This document shows, piece after piece, positions 25,658 to 36,058 of a stretch of 64,000 nt of DNA. Both the position numbers and the translations under genes were made by a program. The notes under the pieces were generated by a model. The model had not been told where the DNA came from and searched no databases. It was given only the letters and a program-made list of their open reading frames with translations. The stretch comes from Brachynemurus nebulosus. Lineage: Eukaryota; Arthropoda; Insecta; Neuroptera; Myrmeleontidae. The stretch's first letter is position 1; the number at the start of each line of letters is the position of its first letter. Location: positions 8,209,527 through 8,273,526 of the forward strand of contig JAPWDM010000013.1 in assembly GCA_035578155.1 (NCBI GenBank). The letters are read 5' to 3'.

Positions 25658-25658
<1 letters not shown>
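25311..25658. mobile_element. hAT-type MITE, ATCGATAG subfamily, right end lost
   Basis: Starts TAGTGATGGAGAACTATCGA, followed by repeated ACTATCGATAGT units. Similar units return near 25600-25645 (AACTATCGATAG, ATCGATAGTTTTCGATAG). The expected inverted terminus CCATCACTA is missing where the second (TA)n begins, so the right end is deleted or overwritten. It sits between two TA microsatellites in the loop of the Mutator-type element, which makes it a third layer. Confidence 0.7.

Positions 25659-25727
<69 letters not shown>
25659..25727. repeat. (TA)n microsatellite, ~69 bp
   Basis: Perfect dinucleotide run to the right of the truncated ATCGATAG-type MITE. Confidence 0.97.
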
Positions 25728-25730
<3 letters not shown>

Positions 25731-26706
25731 AACTAACACATGTAACTGTGATAATGCGTGTCCGGCACGCACTTGGTGAATTTTATTAATTAATTATGCT
25801 TTATCAGACGACCCTACGAACATTTTACCGTTATATTTAGACACTACAAACGAAAATCTTTCTATTGTTACCAAAAAAAATTACCTTCACGATTGCTTCC
25901 GGCTAACTTCAGTACAAAATTTTGATTGTTAATTACAAATAAAGTAAAGGGCTACAAACGAAAATAAATATACTACAAACATCTACAAACGGCCTACAAT
26001 CGATTGAAATTATTAAATTTTGACTACAAAAAAACTTCCGGCCAGCGTCATGATGCCTGCAAAATGCAGTCTTGGTATTGGTCTTGGTCTTGGTATTGCT
26101 AAAGAATCTTGCACTTTCTTGCATTTTTTTATTAGCGAATTTTTTCGTTCTAAAGTCAGAATTTTCTCTCTTTACGGTATTAATTATACTTTAAAACAAT
26201 TATATATTTATATTTTTAAACAATTATATATTAAATATTAATTATACTTTTAAACTAACTTAAATAATTTAGCAAGAGTCTTGCTTTTTTCTTGCTATAG
26301 TCTTGGTCTTGCTCACTTGAGTCTTGGTATTGGTCTTGCAGCCATACTTACACATACAAAAATGTAAGACCAAGACAAGACTAATTTTGCTCATCACTAC
26401 AATGTAGTAACCGTGGTATCCGTGGTAACAATTTTTAGTGCAGTTTCAAATAATTATTATCAAAATATACCTAATACAGATAATAAAATTAATTTTTTTA
26501 AAGAAAAATTTGTTTGCAATAAATATGGTTTTGTTTACTAAATAATTGACATTTGATACTATACTTCGCTATACGTGCTTCAGTAAAATGTCCCACAAAC
26601 TGACCTCATACTCTGTCTAACCTAATGATTTTACAGATCATTAAATATATCTCTTAGATCAATACAGAAGTTAAATTAAGAATCACAAAGTGATTGAAAA
26701 ATTATC

Positions 26707-26779
26707 CGGATGGGCCGGGAATCGAACCCAGCATCTCGTGATAACTAGCCAGGTGTGCTATCCATTACACCATCGATCC
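26707..26779 (-). pseudogene. tRNA-like pseudogene (left arm copy)
   Basis: The same tRNA-like sequence as at 26914, but the anticodon stem is broken (CCTGG opposite TCACG) and the variable region is altered. D-arm and T-arm motifs (GGTGTAATGGATAGCAC, GGTTCGATTCC) are intact. It is the decayed partner of the inverted pair. Confidence 0.75.
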
Positions 26780-26913
26780 TTTGCTCGACAGGCGCCCGAT
26801 ACAAACAACATTCAATATTTGAAATTGAAAAGTTGTAACTGCTTCGCGCATTATAGAGAGTACATACACATAGGTGATTGAATGTTGTCTGCATCGGGCG
26901 CCTGTCGAGCAAA

Positions 26914-26986
26914 GGATCGATGGTGTAATGGATAGCACACCTGGCTAGTTACCAGGGGATCCTGGGTTCGATTCCCGGCCGATCCG
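26914..26986 (+). tRNA. tRNA-like sequence with intact cloverleaf (anticodon reads AGT)
   Basis: A 73-nt sequence with acceptor GGATCGA against CCGATCC (one A-C mismatch at the base), D arm GTGTAATGGATAGCAC, anticodon stem CCTGG/CCAGG, loop CTAGTTA, and T arm CTGGG-TTCGATT-CCCGG. The nominal anticodon AGT (26947-26949) would be threonine, but the base after it is T where a purine is normal, and the body resembles Gln/Arg/Val-type tRNAs more than the tRNA-Thr at 768. There is a T-run (TTTTTT) at 26991-26996. It could be a tRNA gene, a tRNA-derived SINE head or a recent pseudogene; identity is uncertain. Confidence 0.5.
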
Positions 26987-27021
26987 GATAATTTTTTCAA
27001 TCACTTTGTGATTTTTAATTT

Positions 27022-28013
27022 ACATATTATGTAGTTTTTGGTCATGTTAACCAAAGGAAGTCGAGTGCTTAAAGTTTCAGTTTAGCTGAACGATAAGTGA
27101 ACATATGAATACTACGTGTGTTTTAAATGCAGACAAAAGTCTGTCATACGTAGTAGTGTTTCACAAAAGCACCTTCTCGTGGCTTGCAATGGTAACAAAC
27201 TATGGGCTTGATCAAGTCTTTGGGTTCACTCTTCGCCGTAATGGCACACAGATGAGACTATGAGAGGATGAGAGTTATGAGATGAGAGAAAAGACGCTTA
27301 GGATATTTTGGTGTACCTTCAGCCCATTAACAATTTAATCAGCATACAATAATGTGTTGTGTAGTATTAATCAGGTGTTAATGTTTCTTGACGTGTTTCT
27401 AATTTGTTATCTACTCACATAGATTCTCATTACCTACCAAGCTACCTAGATCATTGGCCATAAAATGAGTTGATAATTAAAAATTTCATAAATAATTAAC
27501 AAACTTTTTCTCAAATAATATATCAAAATTTTAAATATACCTACACTATTATTCACACCCATAAGTTATGTCTAATACACGAGTGCTCAGTGTACCAACA
27601 TGCTTTTCAAAAAAAACAGTAGTACCAACCTATACAATGCAAAGTTATCAATTGTACCAGAAAAATTGTATGATTAATATTTTTCTAAAAAAAAAAATTA
27701 TTAAAACAACCGGATATGATGTTAAATATTAATTATTTCTTTACATAAAACATAATTTCGACATTTATTTTATAATTGTAATTTATGTATGGAAATTTTT
27801 TTTTCAATTTTCAAATCGCCAACACACCGTTTATTGTGGGTATAGTGGGGTCTACTTTTGGATTTAGAAAATTCATAATTTTATATTTGTGCTAATTAAA
27901 CAAGTTGTCAGGTGCAAGCTGTATTTGCGGAAATAGTGTTCCGTAATAGGAGTTGTTATTGTAAATTTGATGTACATAGTATATTAGTAATAGTAAATTA
28001 TCAAAATCCAACT
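27022..28013. other. AT-rich sequence, no gene
   Basis: No supported gene or recognisable repeat. Confidence 0.5.
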
Positions 28014-28302
28014 GTATTAGAAAAATTAAAATAAAATTGTTCTACATGTTTCGATCATTTAAATGATCATCTTCAGGAACTCAGAAATTCAATTGTGAAA
28101 CAACTGAGACAAAAGCCCAGCATCAAATGGACATAACCTTTAACCATTTGTCATGTTTGACATCCAATTTCTTTAAAGGTTATGTCCATTTGATGCTGCG
28201 CTTTTGTCTCAGTTGTTTCACAATTGAGTTTCTGAGTTCCTGAAGATGATCATTTAAATGATCGAAACATGTAGAACAATTTTATTTTAATTTTTCTAAT
28301 AC
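28014..28302. repeat. 289-bp palindrome with hammerhead-like motif in each arm
   Basis: Arms 28014-28141 and 28175-28302 are almost perfect inverted copies, from GTATTAGAAAAATTAAAATA inward. The right arm contains CCTGAAGATGATCATTT..AAATGATCGAAACATG (about 28239-28270), resembling CUGANGA - stem II - GAAA of a hammerhead ribozyme, with one extra base before stem II. The left arm has the same on the minus strand. Both flanks carry TTAGTAATAGTAA, which may be a target duplication or simple repeat. No protein frame is present. Confidence 0.85.
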
Positions 28303-28335
28303 TTTTCATGCAGGGTGTGAGAAAAATTTTGAAAT

Positions 28336-28371
28336 TAGTAATAGTAATAGTAATAGTAATTTAATAGTAAT
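28336..28371. repeat. (AGTAAT)n short tandem repeat
   Basis: About five AGTAAT units directly right of the palindrome. Confidence 0.9.
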
Positions 28372-29690
28372 TTCTAGAATTCATTTTCGAAAGAATTTAC
28401 AAAAATACCCGTTTAAGGTGATATTAACATAATTATTGACTAACAACATTTTTATCAAAGCAAAATTTGTCATTTTCTTTTTGGGTACCAAGGAAATTAC
28501 GTCAAAAAATTCAGTCCAGACAATCTTCGTTCAATTTATACATCTAATTTTTAATGTTTATGAATTTCTTTAGATTTTTCTGAACAATTCTTTTGACGGT
28601 AAGGATCGGCGACAGCAATTTTTTAAGTACCATGCATTTTGCTACATTACACCAATATTTGAAAACAACTTATTGTACGAAATATTATTTCCGCAAGTGC
28701 GATTTGTACTTGATCGTTTCTTTTTTTCTGTCCTATGTGGTAAGCTTATTTAATTTTCATATAAATCTTCGTAATCGAAGAAATTCTAAAATTTTATCGA
28801 TTACTTCTCGATTATGGCATCAATTTTAAATCATTAAACTCGGTAGTACAGTCCATATCTCCTCGAATACAACAATTAGGACAGGCTGTTCAAACTTTAA
28901 ATTACAACTTTTACTTACAAGCCATGATAAAAATTTTCAATTGTGAAGGCGTTCCATTGTTATCCCTTCAATTATTTATAACTTACACTCATGGACTAAA
29001 AACATTACCCACATATCGGTTGATAATATTCAAATTACTGACTTTTTTTGTCCATAGCTACAAAAAAAAAGAGAAAAAACAATTTCATATTTAATTATAC
29101 ATTCAAAATTTCTATTTATAAAAATGTTTATGTTTTATCTATTTATTTATCTATATTTATCTATGGCTCAGATCACCCGGTTGTGTTATCTATATCAATT
29201 GTAAATTAGTCTATTCACTATTTTAATTTTTTCTTTTATTTTACTCCATGTATCCCTCTATATATACATATATTTGATGTATGATTTATAATCAGATGTA
29301 AATAAGATGCATGCGCTCGCTATATAAGAGGTAGTATGTATCCAACTATAGATGTTTTTTGTATTGTTTTAGTTGTATTACTAGTTTGTATTATGTGTTT
29401 TTGTGTTATATATTATTTTAAAGTATTAATTAAAACATAAAAAGAACAAATATTATTCCAATCGTTTAATTATGAGTTGGCTGTTATGGCGGATTTCCTG
29501 AATTTTTTTTTTTCGAATATGTATAGTTAATAATACACATAATAATTTTTACTGAAAAAATACGCAGAGCAATTTAATAAGGTATAGTATCGGTTAAAAG
29601 TATGGAGGTATTTGTATTGTGGATTCGTCAACAGTAAGGGGTAGGGAACAGTTATACATAAAATTGCTTAAAAAGAAAAAAATTTTATTC
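28372..29690. other. AT-rich sequence, no gene
   Basis: No supported feature. The 78-codon frame at 28593-28829 has no recognisable domain. Confidence 0.5.
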
Positions 29691-29699
29691 AACCCATTA

Positions 29700-29900
29700 T
29701 TCAAGTGAGGTGCCCCTTGAACCACGATATTCCTTTTTTCTTTCCCAGAATTTCGAATCTGAAGTAAGAGAAGAAGTTGATGTTAAATATTTTGTGTTTT
29801 TATATTTATGATTACAATTTACAGAAGGAGATAGGTGAAAATTTGCCATTCTTTGCCTAAAATTAAAAATTTTCATTTTGCTCAAACATTATTGAGACTC
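29700..29900. repeat. diverged dispersed repeat, related to 38890-39160
   Basis: TTGATGTTAAATATTTTGTG, AATTAAAAATTTTCATT and the block with AACCACGATATTCCTTTTTT have counterparts at 38909, 39000 and 39138. Order and orientation are only partly conserved. Class unknown. Confidence 0.4.
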
Positions 29901-30030
29901 CAAAACAAAGTAACACGCGTTCAAAAATGTTCTCTAGAGCCTTGTAATTTCAAAGTGGATTCAAAATTAGTGTTTCTAAAACATGAAAGGTCTCAAAGAA
30001 AATTAGATACACTATTTAAAAGCGAATATT

Positions 30031-30520
30031 AACCGAAGCACTATAAGAAACTAATTTTTTAAAGAATTTCAGAATATAAAAATAAGATTAGTTTGAAATT
30101 AACCCCCAAAACTATCGAATAAGACTTATAATAAACAGTTGAACAGATCCTGACAATATTTCATGAAAATTAGACATGCTATTGAAATATCGATATGGTT
30201 ACTTACAATTAGAGTTATTGGGCAAGCGAAACGAAGCACTATAAGGAACTGTTTTTGTACAGAATTTTCCGAATTAAAAAGCTGAAAGAATCTTGACCAA
30301 ATTTCGTTCAAATGTTATTGAAATCTTCGGAAAAAAAAATGGAAGGGACTAAAGTAAATAAAAATATTTTTCTGAAACTATTGATGCGGGTATTTTCAAA
30401 AAAGGCCTTACGGTGCAAAAATTAGCCATGTTAATGAAATATGAAGATGATTATTTTAAAATATTTTGACGAGCGAAGCCAAGCACTAAAAATAATTGAT
30501 TTTGTACAGAGTTTATGAAT
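30031..30520. repeat. diverged tandem repeat (~195-250 bp period)
   Basis: Units are aligned on CGAAGCACTATAAG (30034), CGAAACGAAGCACTATAAGG (30228) and GCGAAGCCAAGCACTA (30474), each preceded by ATGAAAATTAG.. or ..TTAATGAAATAT-like sequence. About two and a half old units. The 30126-30311 frame is part of a unit. Confidence 0.6.
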
Positions 30521-31039
30521 ATTTGATTTAAAAGTAATTTTTCGTATAATTGTGTAAAAACTTTGAGAACCATCTTAACATTCACCAACTGTAATTGCAC
30601 CACACAACCATCTTACAATCTCCAAGTTGTAATTAACATTTTTGTTAATACTGTTAATAATTATTAGAATTCTTTCGCATCAGATTAATAGAATAAAATA
30701 TTTCACACTGTGGTAATACTCGAAGAAAATTTGAAATAATCGCTATATAAGATTTTGTTGAGGGAGAAATAAAGGAAAAAAACTAAATAAAATTAATAAG
30801 CAGCTATTAACACGGAGAACTTGTACGTATAATTGGTCTCAGAATTCCAGAAAAACAAACCAGCAAATAATAGCTAAACACAAAGTAGGTACTTTAAAAT
30901 GATAATTGTAAGAATGTATGCAATTTTCATAAATTAAAAACTAACGACTCATCACAATTATTATAATGAATAGTAATAAAGTTTATCATATCAGGAGCTG
31001 ATACGGCTTTCAAGCATGGAGGGGTCAGAATTTTTTTTA
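30521..31039. other. AT-rich sequence, no gene
   Basis: Nothing recognised. Confidence 0.5.
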
Positions 31040-31690
31040 AAGGTTTCATAATGCCTTTTTTGATATGATTCGCTTTCAATTTCATCGTTCTTTTATTTTA
31101 TTTACAGTTTTTAAGGCGCTGAAAATTTTTAGTATACCTGATGACGTCACCAAATTAAAAAATTCTTTTTTCTAAAATCGTACATCATATAGAAGTGGTC
31201 ATTTTTGTTATCAAATTGACATAACTCCTTTTATGAATATGACTATTCCGATAGGAGTCTTTCTTCTAGTCAGGGCCGGCGAGAAGATGGGGCAGGTGGG
31301 CCAATTCCACTGCAACCTGAGTCTACAAAAGAGACACGCAGCCTCAGTTACGGGCCCGGACAAGATAAAAAAGTTTTGGTTTTTGTTCGTCAGCTTTAGA
31401 GTTTTGAAGAAAAAATGCTAGAAAATTTTTTGTTGTGTCCAGGGCCCGTAATTTCTCTCGCCGGCTCTGCTTCTAGAAATCTTACGTGCCAAGTTTTGGT
31501 AAAACACATGAACGGCTTCGGAAACCTATAATTAGCCTCTAATTTCATCATTTCGAAACCACTGGAAATTTTAGTAAGCCTTATGATATCATTGAAATAA
31601 ACCGCGATTAAATTTGAATTAATCTCTGTTCGGGGAGGGAGATCATGACTCCCATGACCACCCCACTGTATCCGCGCCAGATCAAAATAT
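31040..31690. repeat. dispersed repeat, copy of 1040-1600, interrupted by a hAT MITE
   Basis: Matches 1040-1600 in ordered blocks (TTATGAATATGACTATTCCG, then CCAAGTTTTGGTAAAA, TAATTTCATCATTTCG, ATGACTCCCATGACCACCCC). The 31271-31469 MITE interrupts it. Frames at 31233-31421 and 31396-31824 run across MITE and repeat and are not genes. Confidence 0.6.
31271..31469. mobile_element. 199-bp hAT-type MITE, CAGGGCCGGC ends
   Basis: Begins CAGGGCCGGCGAGAAGATGG and ends TTTCTCTCGCCGGCTCTG. Flanks CTTCTAGT (31263-31270) and CTTCTAGA (31470-31477) match at seven of eight bases. CAGGG ends and an 8-bp duplication fit hAT. The paralogous repeat at 1.4 kb lacks the element. Confidence 0.85.
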
Positions 31691-31821
31691 GAAAATAACC
31701 GCAATTTTTTTGAAAAAAACTGAAAAACCGAAATTGAAAAAAAATTTTTTGTAAAAATGTAAACCGGCGTCGGTATACATAATATAGATAAAATTCCCAC
31801 AAACGTAATAATTGTCTTCCG

Positions 31822-31951
31822 CAACTTTTAGCGAATTTCCAGAATGGAAATTCAGCTATTACAGTAGGTCTCATGGCGCGACTTGAGCCCGGGACACCAT
31901 GGCAGAAATTTGTTTTGAGGTCCCGAGAAACCAAAAATAATATTCATTAAA

Positions 31952-32035
<84 letters not shown>

Positions 32036-32375
32036 GCATCCGCACGATAACTCTCGAACGAAATGTCCTAGGTTTACGAAATTTGGTAAAAATATTGGAA
32101 ATGCCAAACCGTTGTACAAGTTCGTTAGCCAGACACGTCGGATGCCAGGAAAATGGTTTTTATTCTTGCAAAATATTAGTTTTTTGCCAAAATTTCCACT
32201 TAATCAGCAATTTTTGCGAAATTTTTTTACACCATTTAAAAGAGGAGAAAATATGACATAAAAAAGGTCTTTAAGCTATTGTTCTATGTCAACTAGTTTC
32301 CGAGAAAAACTAATTTTTATAAACGGAAATTCGCTATGTTATATGCAAGATGCTGCGACAGGGGTATTTTATTTG
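31822..32375 (-). mobile_element. family-A element, near full-length, reverse strand
   Basis: Reverse copy running from TTTTAGCGAATTTCCAGAA (3' end of the family) through GACTTGAGCCCGGGAC, (TA)n, CCGCACGATAACTCTCGAAC, CAGACACGTCGGATGCCAGG and AACTAGTTTCCGAGAAAAAC to GCTGCGACAGGGGTATTTTA (the family's 5' end). All blocks are present in the same order as 16862-17400. Several short frames on both strands are by-products. Confidence 0.85.
31955..32036. repeat. (TA)n microsatellite, ~80 bp
   Basis: TA run with a few interruptions at its right end (GTATATATGCATCC), internal to the reverse family-A copy. Confidence 0.95.
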
Positions 32376-33177
32376 TATTGACGTATATTTTACACGTATC
32401 GATTTATTGAAGAAACTTTTGTGCTTCGTTACATCACCGAAATTTTCAGCGATCAATCACAGAGTGTTAAAAAATGGTCAAATGTGTGTCAGACTACGCA
32501 AAGCGTTGGTAGACATAACAAAAATTATAATAATTTCGTAGCATTTCGTGGTTATGACTACGAAAAGCTAAAAATCCGTTTGAATTTTTTTGTCCACAGC
32601 TATCGTTTGTTTGGTCATGTTTCTCATATAATTTCTATCTTACTATACAAGCCGTATCGTTAAAATTCATCAATGTTTTTATTCTATTTTTAAATTTTAA
32701 ATCAAAAATCAAAAATCAACATAAATATTGAATACTACCATATTAATTTATGTATATGGGTAACAATAATCATGCAAATTGAATTCTACAACTTGTGCGG
32801 CCTGGTCTCATGCATATACAATCATAGAACTGTAGACTAAAAAAAAAATTTTGTCTGTTACAATATGACAGATATGTCAATATCATTCCGTGCAAACGTT
32901 TAATAGTTAAGTGTCAAATACAAGTCAATCTGTTCAAATTATTGTTGAATAGCTGTCATTAAAAGTCGAGCTGGCTATAGTAAATATAAACAAAAAATTA
33001 TTGGCAGAAATTAGATTTTGAAATATGAAATATATTTGATTTTATATGATTCCAGTTGTTTTTTTTTTTTTGTTTTTATAAATCAATACTGATCGAAAAG
33101 GTTGCGGGGCTGACAGTATTTTCTTTATTTTTTTTTTGTCTTTAAAAAATGGCGGCGTCACAGCTGTTCAGAGTTGA
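32376..33177. other. AT-rich sequence, two unrecognised overlapping frames
   Basis: Frames of 63 and 80 codons (32350-32541, 32421-32663) overlap in different phases. Neither shows a motif that I recognise, and overlap in two phases argues against either. No RNA or repeat seen. Confidence 0.4.
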
Positions 33178-33185
33178 CTCTTTTA

Positions 33186-33645
33186 TAGTGATTAGCAAAT
33201 GCAAGACCAAGACCAAGACTGCCAAATCTTGGTCTTGGTCTTGTTCTTGCATTAAGAATCTTGGACTTGGTCTTGCTAGAGCAGTTTGAGTCTTGGTCTT
33301 GATCTTGGTCTTGCAAAGTGCAGTCTTGATCTTGGTCTTGGTATTGCTGAAAAATCTTGCACTTTCTTGCATTTTTTTATTAGCGAATTTTTTCCTTCTA
33401 AAATCATAATTTTCTCTCTTTACGGTATTAATTATACTTTCAAACTATTTAAATAGTTTAGCAAGAGTCTTCCTTTTTTCTTGGTCTTCCTTACTTGAGT
33501 CTTGGTATTGGTCTTGCAGCCATACTTATAGTCTTGGTCTTGGTCTTGTTCTTGGTATACATAGTCTTGGTCTTGGTCTTGGTCTTGCAATAAATGCAAG
33601 ACCAAGACAAGACTACAAGACCAAGACTAATTTTGCTCATCACTA
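33186..33645. mobile_element. hAT-type MITE, (AAGACC)n subfamily
   Basis: Left end TAGTGATTAGCAAATGCAAG, right end TTTTGCTCATCACTA, perfect 8-bp duplication CTCTTTTA (33178-33185, 33646-33653). It has the same central AT-rich core (AAACTATTTAAATAGTTTAG) as its relatives. Length 460 bp; frames across it are hexamer translations. Confidence 0.95.
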
Positions 33646-33653
33646 CTCTTTTA

Positions 33654-35595
33654 ATTTGCGCCGTGAAAAGTCCAGCCTCTTGTAATCAACTGAATTCAAT
33701 CGGACAAAAAATTTTTATTAAAATAAGTCATTACGCTTTGCATATACCTATTTCTGATGAGAAAAAAATTTTTTTTACAATTTAAAACCAGAAAAAAAAA
33801 TATTCACTTTTTTTTTTATAAACAAATTGTTATAAACAATATTTATAGTAATAATTTATGCAAAATTTTAGGTATATGCAAAGGCCAATATCTTAAAGAA
33901 TATCTGTACAAAATTTCAAGTTAATACCTTAATAACTTTTTAATTTATGTTCCACGGTGCGGAAAAACGCTATTAAAAAGTTTTCGTTCTTGAAAAGTAG
34001 AGTTAAAAGCAGTTTATCGTTATCTAAGATAATCGTTCTGTTGGGATTAAAACATTAGAAATATATTCCTTAAGGTTCAAATTAACTTTTAAAGCGAAAC
34101 AAAAAATGAAAATTTTGAAAGTTCTGGAGGACCCTCCCCCCTTAAACACTGAGAATTCCTAATACCGTGAAAATATTTGATTAAATAATATGATGTGCAG
34201 ATTTGAATTAAATTTCCATCTGACAAATAATACAAGTAAATGATTTAAATGACGTCTGTACAAACCCATTGACCTATTTCTGCAAAATTGAAAGTATATA
34301 CACAGACACATACATACAACGGGAATCAGAATACGAATACAAATATTTAAACGAACAAATAAAAAAAATTATGAATGAACCAAACGTTCAAGTCCCTCTG
34401 TTTAGTCATCCAGAAAAAATATGAATTGATATTAATAATATTTTTATGTCTCTGCGCCTTTCCTACCCCTACCCCCGCTCCTATCATCTCTTCGAATAAT
34501 TCCGGAAAAGTCATCTTTTCATACGAAATAAAAAAAAATCAAAATTTATTAAGATCAACATAAACCCCTATTTCCACTCATCTCCATTCATTCGTGCGGC
34601 GACCCTCCGCCCCCGTGTAGATACCTACTTATCTACGTATCTATCACGCACTCATCATTGTTCCCGAAATTCCTTCCGTCCGTTTCCTCGCCCCGCACCA
34701 CCTAATAACCGTTACCATTAATCTTTTTTTTAAGCTTCACCAAGTATCTAAATATATATTTAGAATTCAGCAAGAATGGACATTAAATTATATCCGTTAT
34801 CATTTGTTCTTGTCAATATCCGTTTGCCACACAGACGAACGGCCAGACAGACGGACTGATACACGCGTAACATAACAAACACCAAACAAATGATGGATAT
34901 ATTCATCTGTCTCTATTTATTTCTCATTCACTTTATTTTTGTTGTCTCTGTTGTGTCTGATAATCGTTTTTTTCTGTTCGGTTAAACTTCGGAATTCTTC
35001 ATCATTTCGATGTCGAATGTGTGCGTCGAATACGTGTGTCTACCTCGAGGGGGTGTAGGTGTGTGTGATCATTAGACACATCCAAAAAGTTTGCACAACC
35101 GGGGAACATCGGGGCAAAGTGTAACATCAAAATGTTAGTCAACTTGTTTGTCGAAGAAGTCTTTGATTGTAATAACTTCAAGTTGCTTTAAGGTGAATCG
35201 ATCACTTGAAATTTTCCAAGTTTTGAATTTGAAATTTTAGTATATTATAGAGAAAGATATGATGGCTTCACTGACACTAAAAGCCAACTTTAAGATTTAA
35301 AAAACTGAAAATTATTTTCTTTTATGTTTTTGAATCATTAAAAAACTATTTTGTTTAATATTGGACGTTTAGTTATTGTAATAAATAGAAAAAAAATCTA
35401 TAAAAATGTCATTTTATGCTAATACACCCATAATATATTTGTGTACGTGTTAGTTACTATGTGTGCGTACACGTCACTACCAGAATCAAATTCATTACTT
35501 TTAAAATTATTAAAATTAGAAGATTGAACAATAATCAAATATTAATACTGTTACATGTATTATAAAATTTAACTTATTTTTCTACACATAAATTA
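33654..35595. other. no gene; G+C-richer patch at 34.44-35.12 kb
   Basis: The patch has more CG dinucleotides than its neighbours (CCTCCGCCCCCGTGTAG, TTCCTCGCCCCGCACC, CTCGAGGGGGTGTAG). It holds no frame longer than 62 codons, no clear splice or start signal, and no repeat copy in the window. It could be an untranslated or regulatory stretch. Confidence 0.35.
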
Positions 35596-35597
35596 TA

Positions 35598-36058
35598 CAC
35601 TAGCGGAAATAATAATTAAAGGATCAAAAATGATGGGTCATTGGTTGCTGAGATATCGATGATCAAAGACGAAATGATCCTTTTCCATTCAAAGTCCGAT
35701 ATCTCAGCAAAAAGTGGTTGTATAAAAGTCTGTAAAAAAGCAAATTAAAGCTAAATGAACAAGTTATCCGGTCCATTTGGTGGTTAAGTCGGAAAAATTT
35801 TTTCCAAGTCCGTGGATCAAAAAAAAAAAAAAAACCGAAAAAATTGCGAAATTTTTTTTTCAGTGTATTTATTAGGATTGCGCCACACACGTTGCTTTGA
35901 AAAATTTTTTATCGAAAGATCTCGAAACTAGAAACTTCCAGCTTTAAATTGCTTTGCTTATGACTCCGATACAACCATTTTTCACAAAGATACAGCCATT
36001 CGAAAAATCGCTAAAAATTTGGAATTTTTTTTTGATTCTTTAATTATTTCTGCTAGTG
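35598..36058. mobile_element. TA-flanked Tc1/mariner-type MITE
   Basis: Ends CACTAGCGGAAATAATAATT and, inverted, CACTAGCAGAAATAATTAAA, each followed by AGGATCAAAAA or AGAATCAAAAA. TA lies on both sides (35596-35597, 36059-36060). Length 461 bp, with a poly(A) stretch at 35819-35834. No transposase; the 35663-35890 frame is internal and low-complexity. Confidence 0.88.

Larger units (their letters stand above)
24602..26057. mobile_element. Mutator-type long-TIR element with 9-bp duplication, nested in a hAT MITE
   Basis: Begins GGCATCATGACACTGGCCGG and ends in its inverse, inside a perfect 9-bp duplication TGCAAAATG (24593-24601, 26058-26066). Long inverted arms (about 24602-24920 and 25738-26057) share CCGGAAGTTTTTTTGTAGTC, AATCGATTGTAGGCCGTTTG and GTGCCGGACACGCATTATCA. 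Long TIRs and a 9-bp duplication are characteristic of Mutator-like elements. There is no MULE transposase, so it is non-autonomous. The loop holds further inserted sequence. Confidence 0.9.
24455..26399. mobile_element. hAT-type MITE, (AAGACC)n subfamily, split by a nested insertion
   Basis: Left end CAGTGATGAGCAAATGCAAG, right end TTTTGCTCATCACTA. Flanks CAATGTAA (24447-24454) and CAATGTAG (26400-26407) match at seven of eight bases. Removing the nested 1,456-bp element plus one copy of its 9-bp duplication leaves about 480 bp, close to the 460-473 bp of intact relatives. This independently confirms the reconstruction of the boundaries. Confidence 0.9.
26673..27021. repeat. inverted repeat containing two tRNA-like sequences
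   Basis: Arms of about 150 bp (26673-26825 and 26877-27021) share, in opposite orientation, AATCACAAAGTGATTGAAAA, a complete tRNA-like sequence, and TTGCTCGACAGGCGCCCGAT. The spacer is only about 50 bp. The tRNA-like sequence is included in the duplicated unit, so the arms arose by inverted duplication of a segment carrying it. Confidence 0.9.

Noticed and set aside
31396..31824. 142-codon minus-strand frame
   Set aside because: It runs from inside the 31271 hAT MITE into an old dispersed repeat; composition and position fit chance, and no domain is visible.
34440..35120. G+C-richer stretch considered as a promoter or gene
   Set aside because: No frame, start or splice pattern; kept only as a descriptive note.
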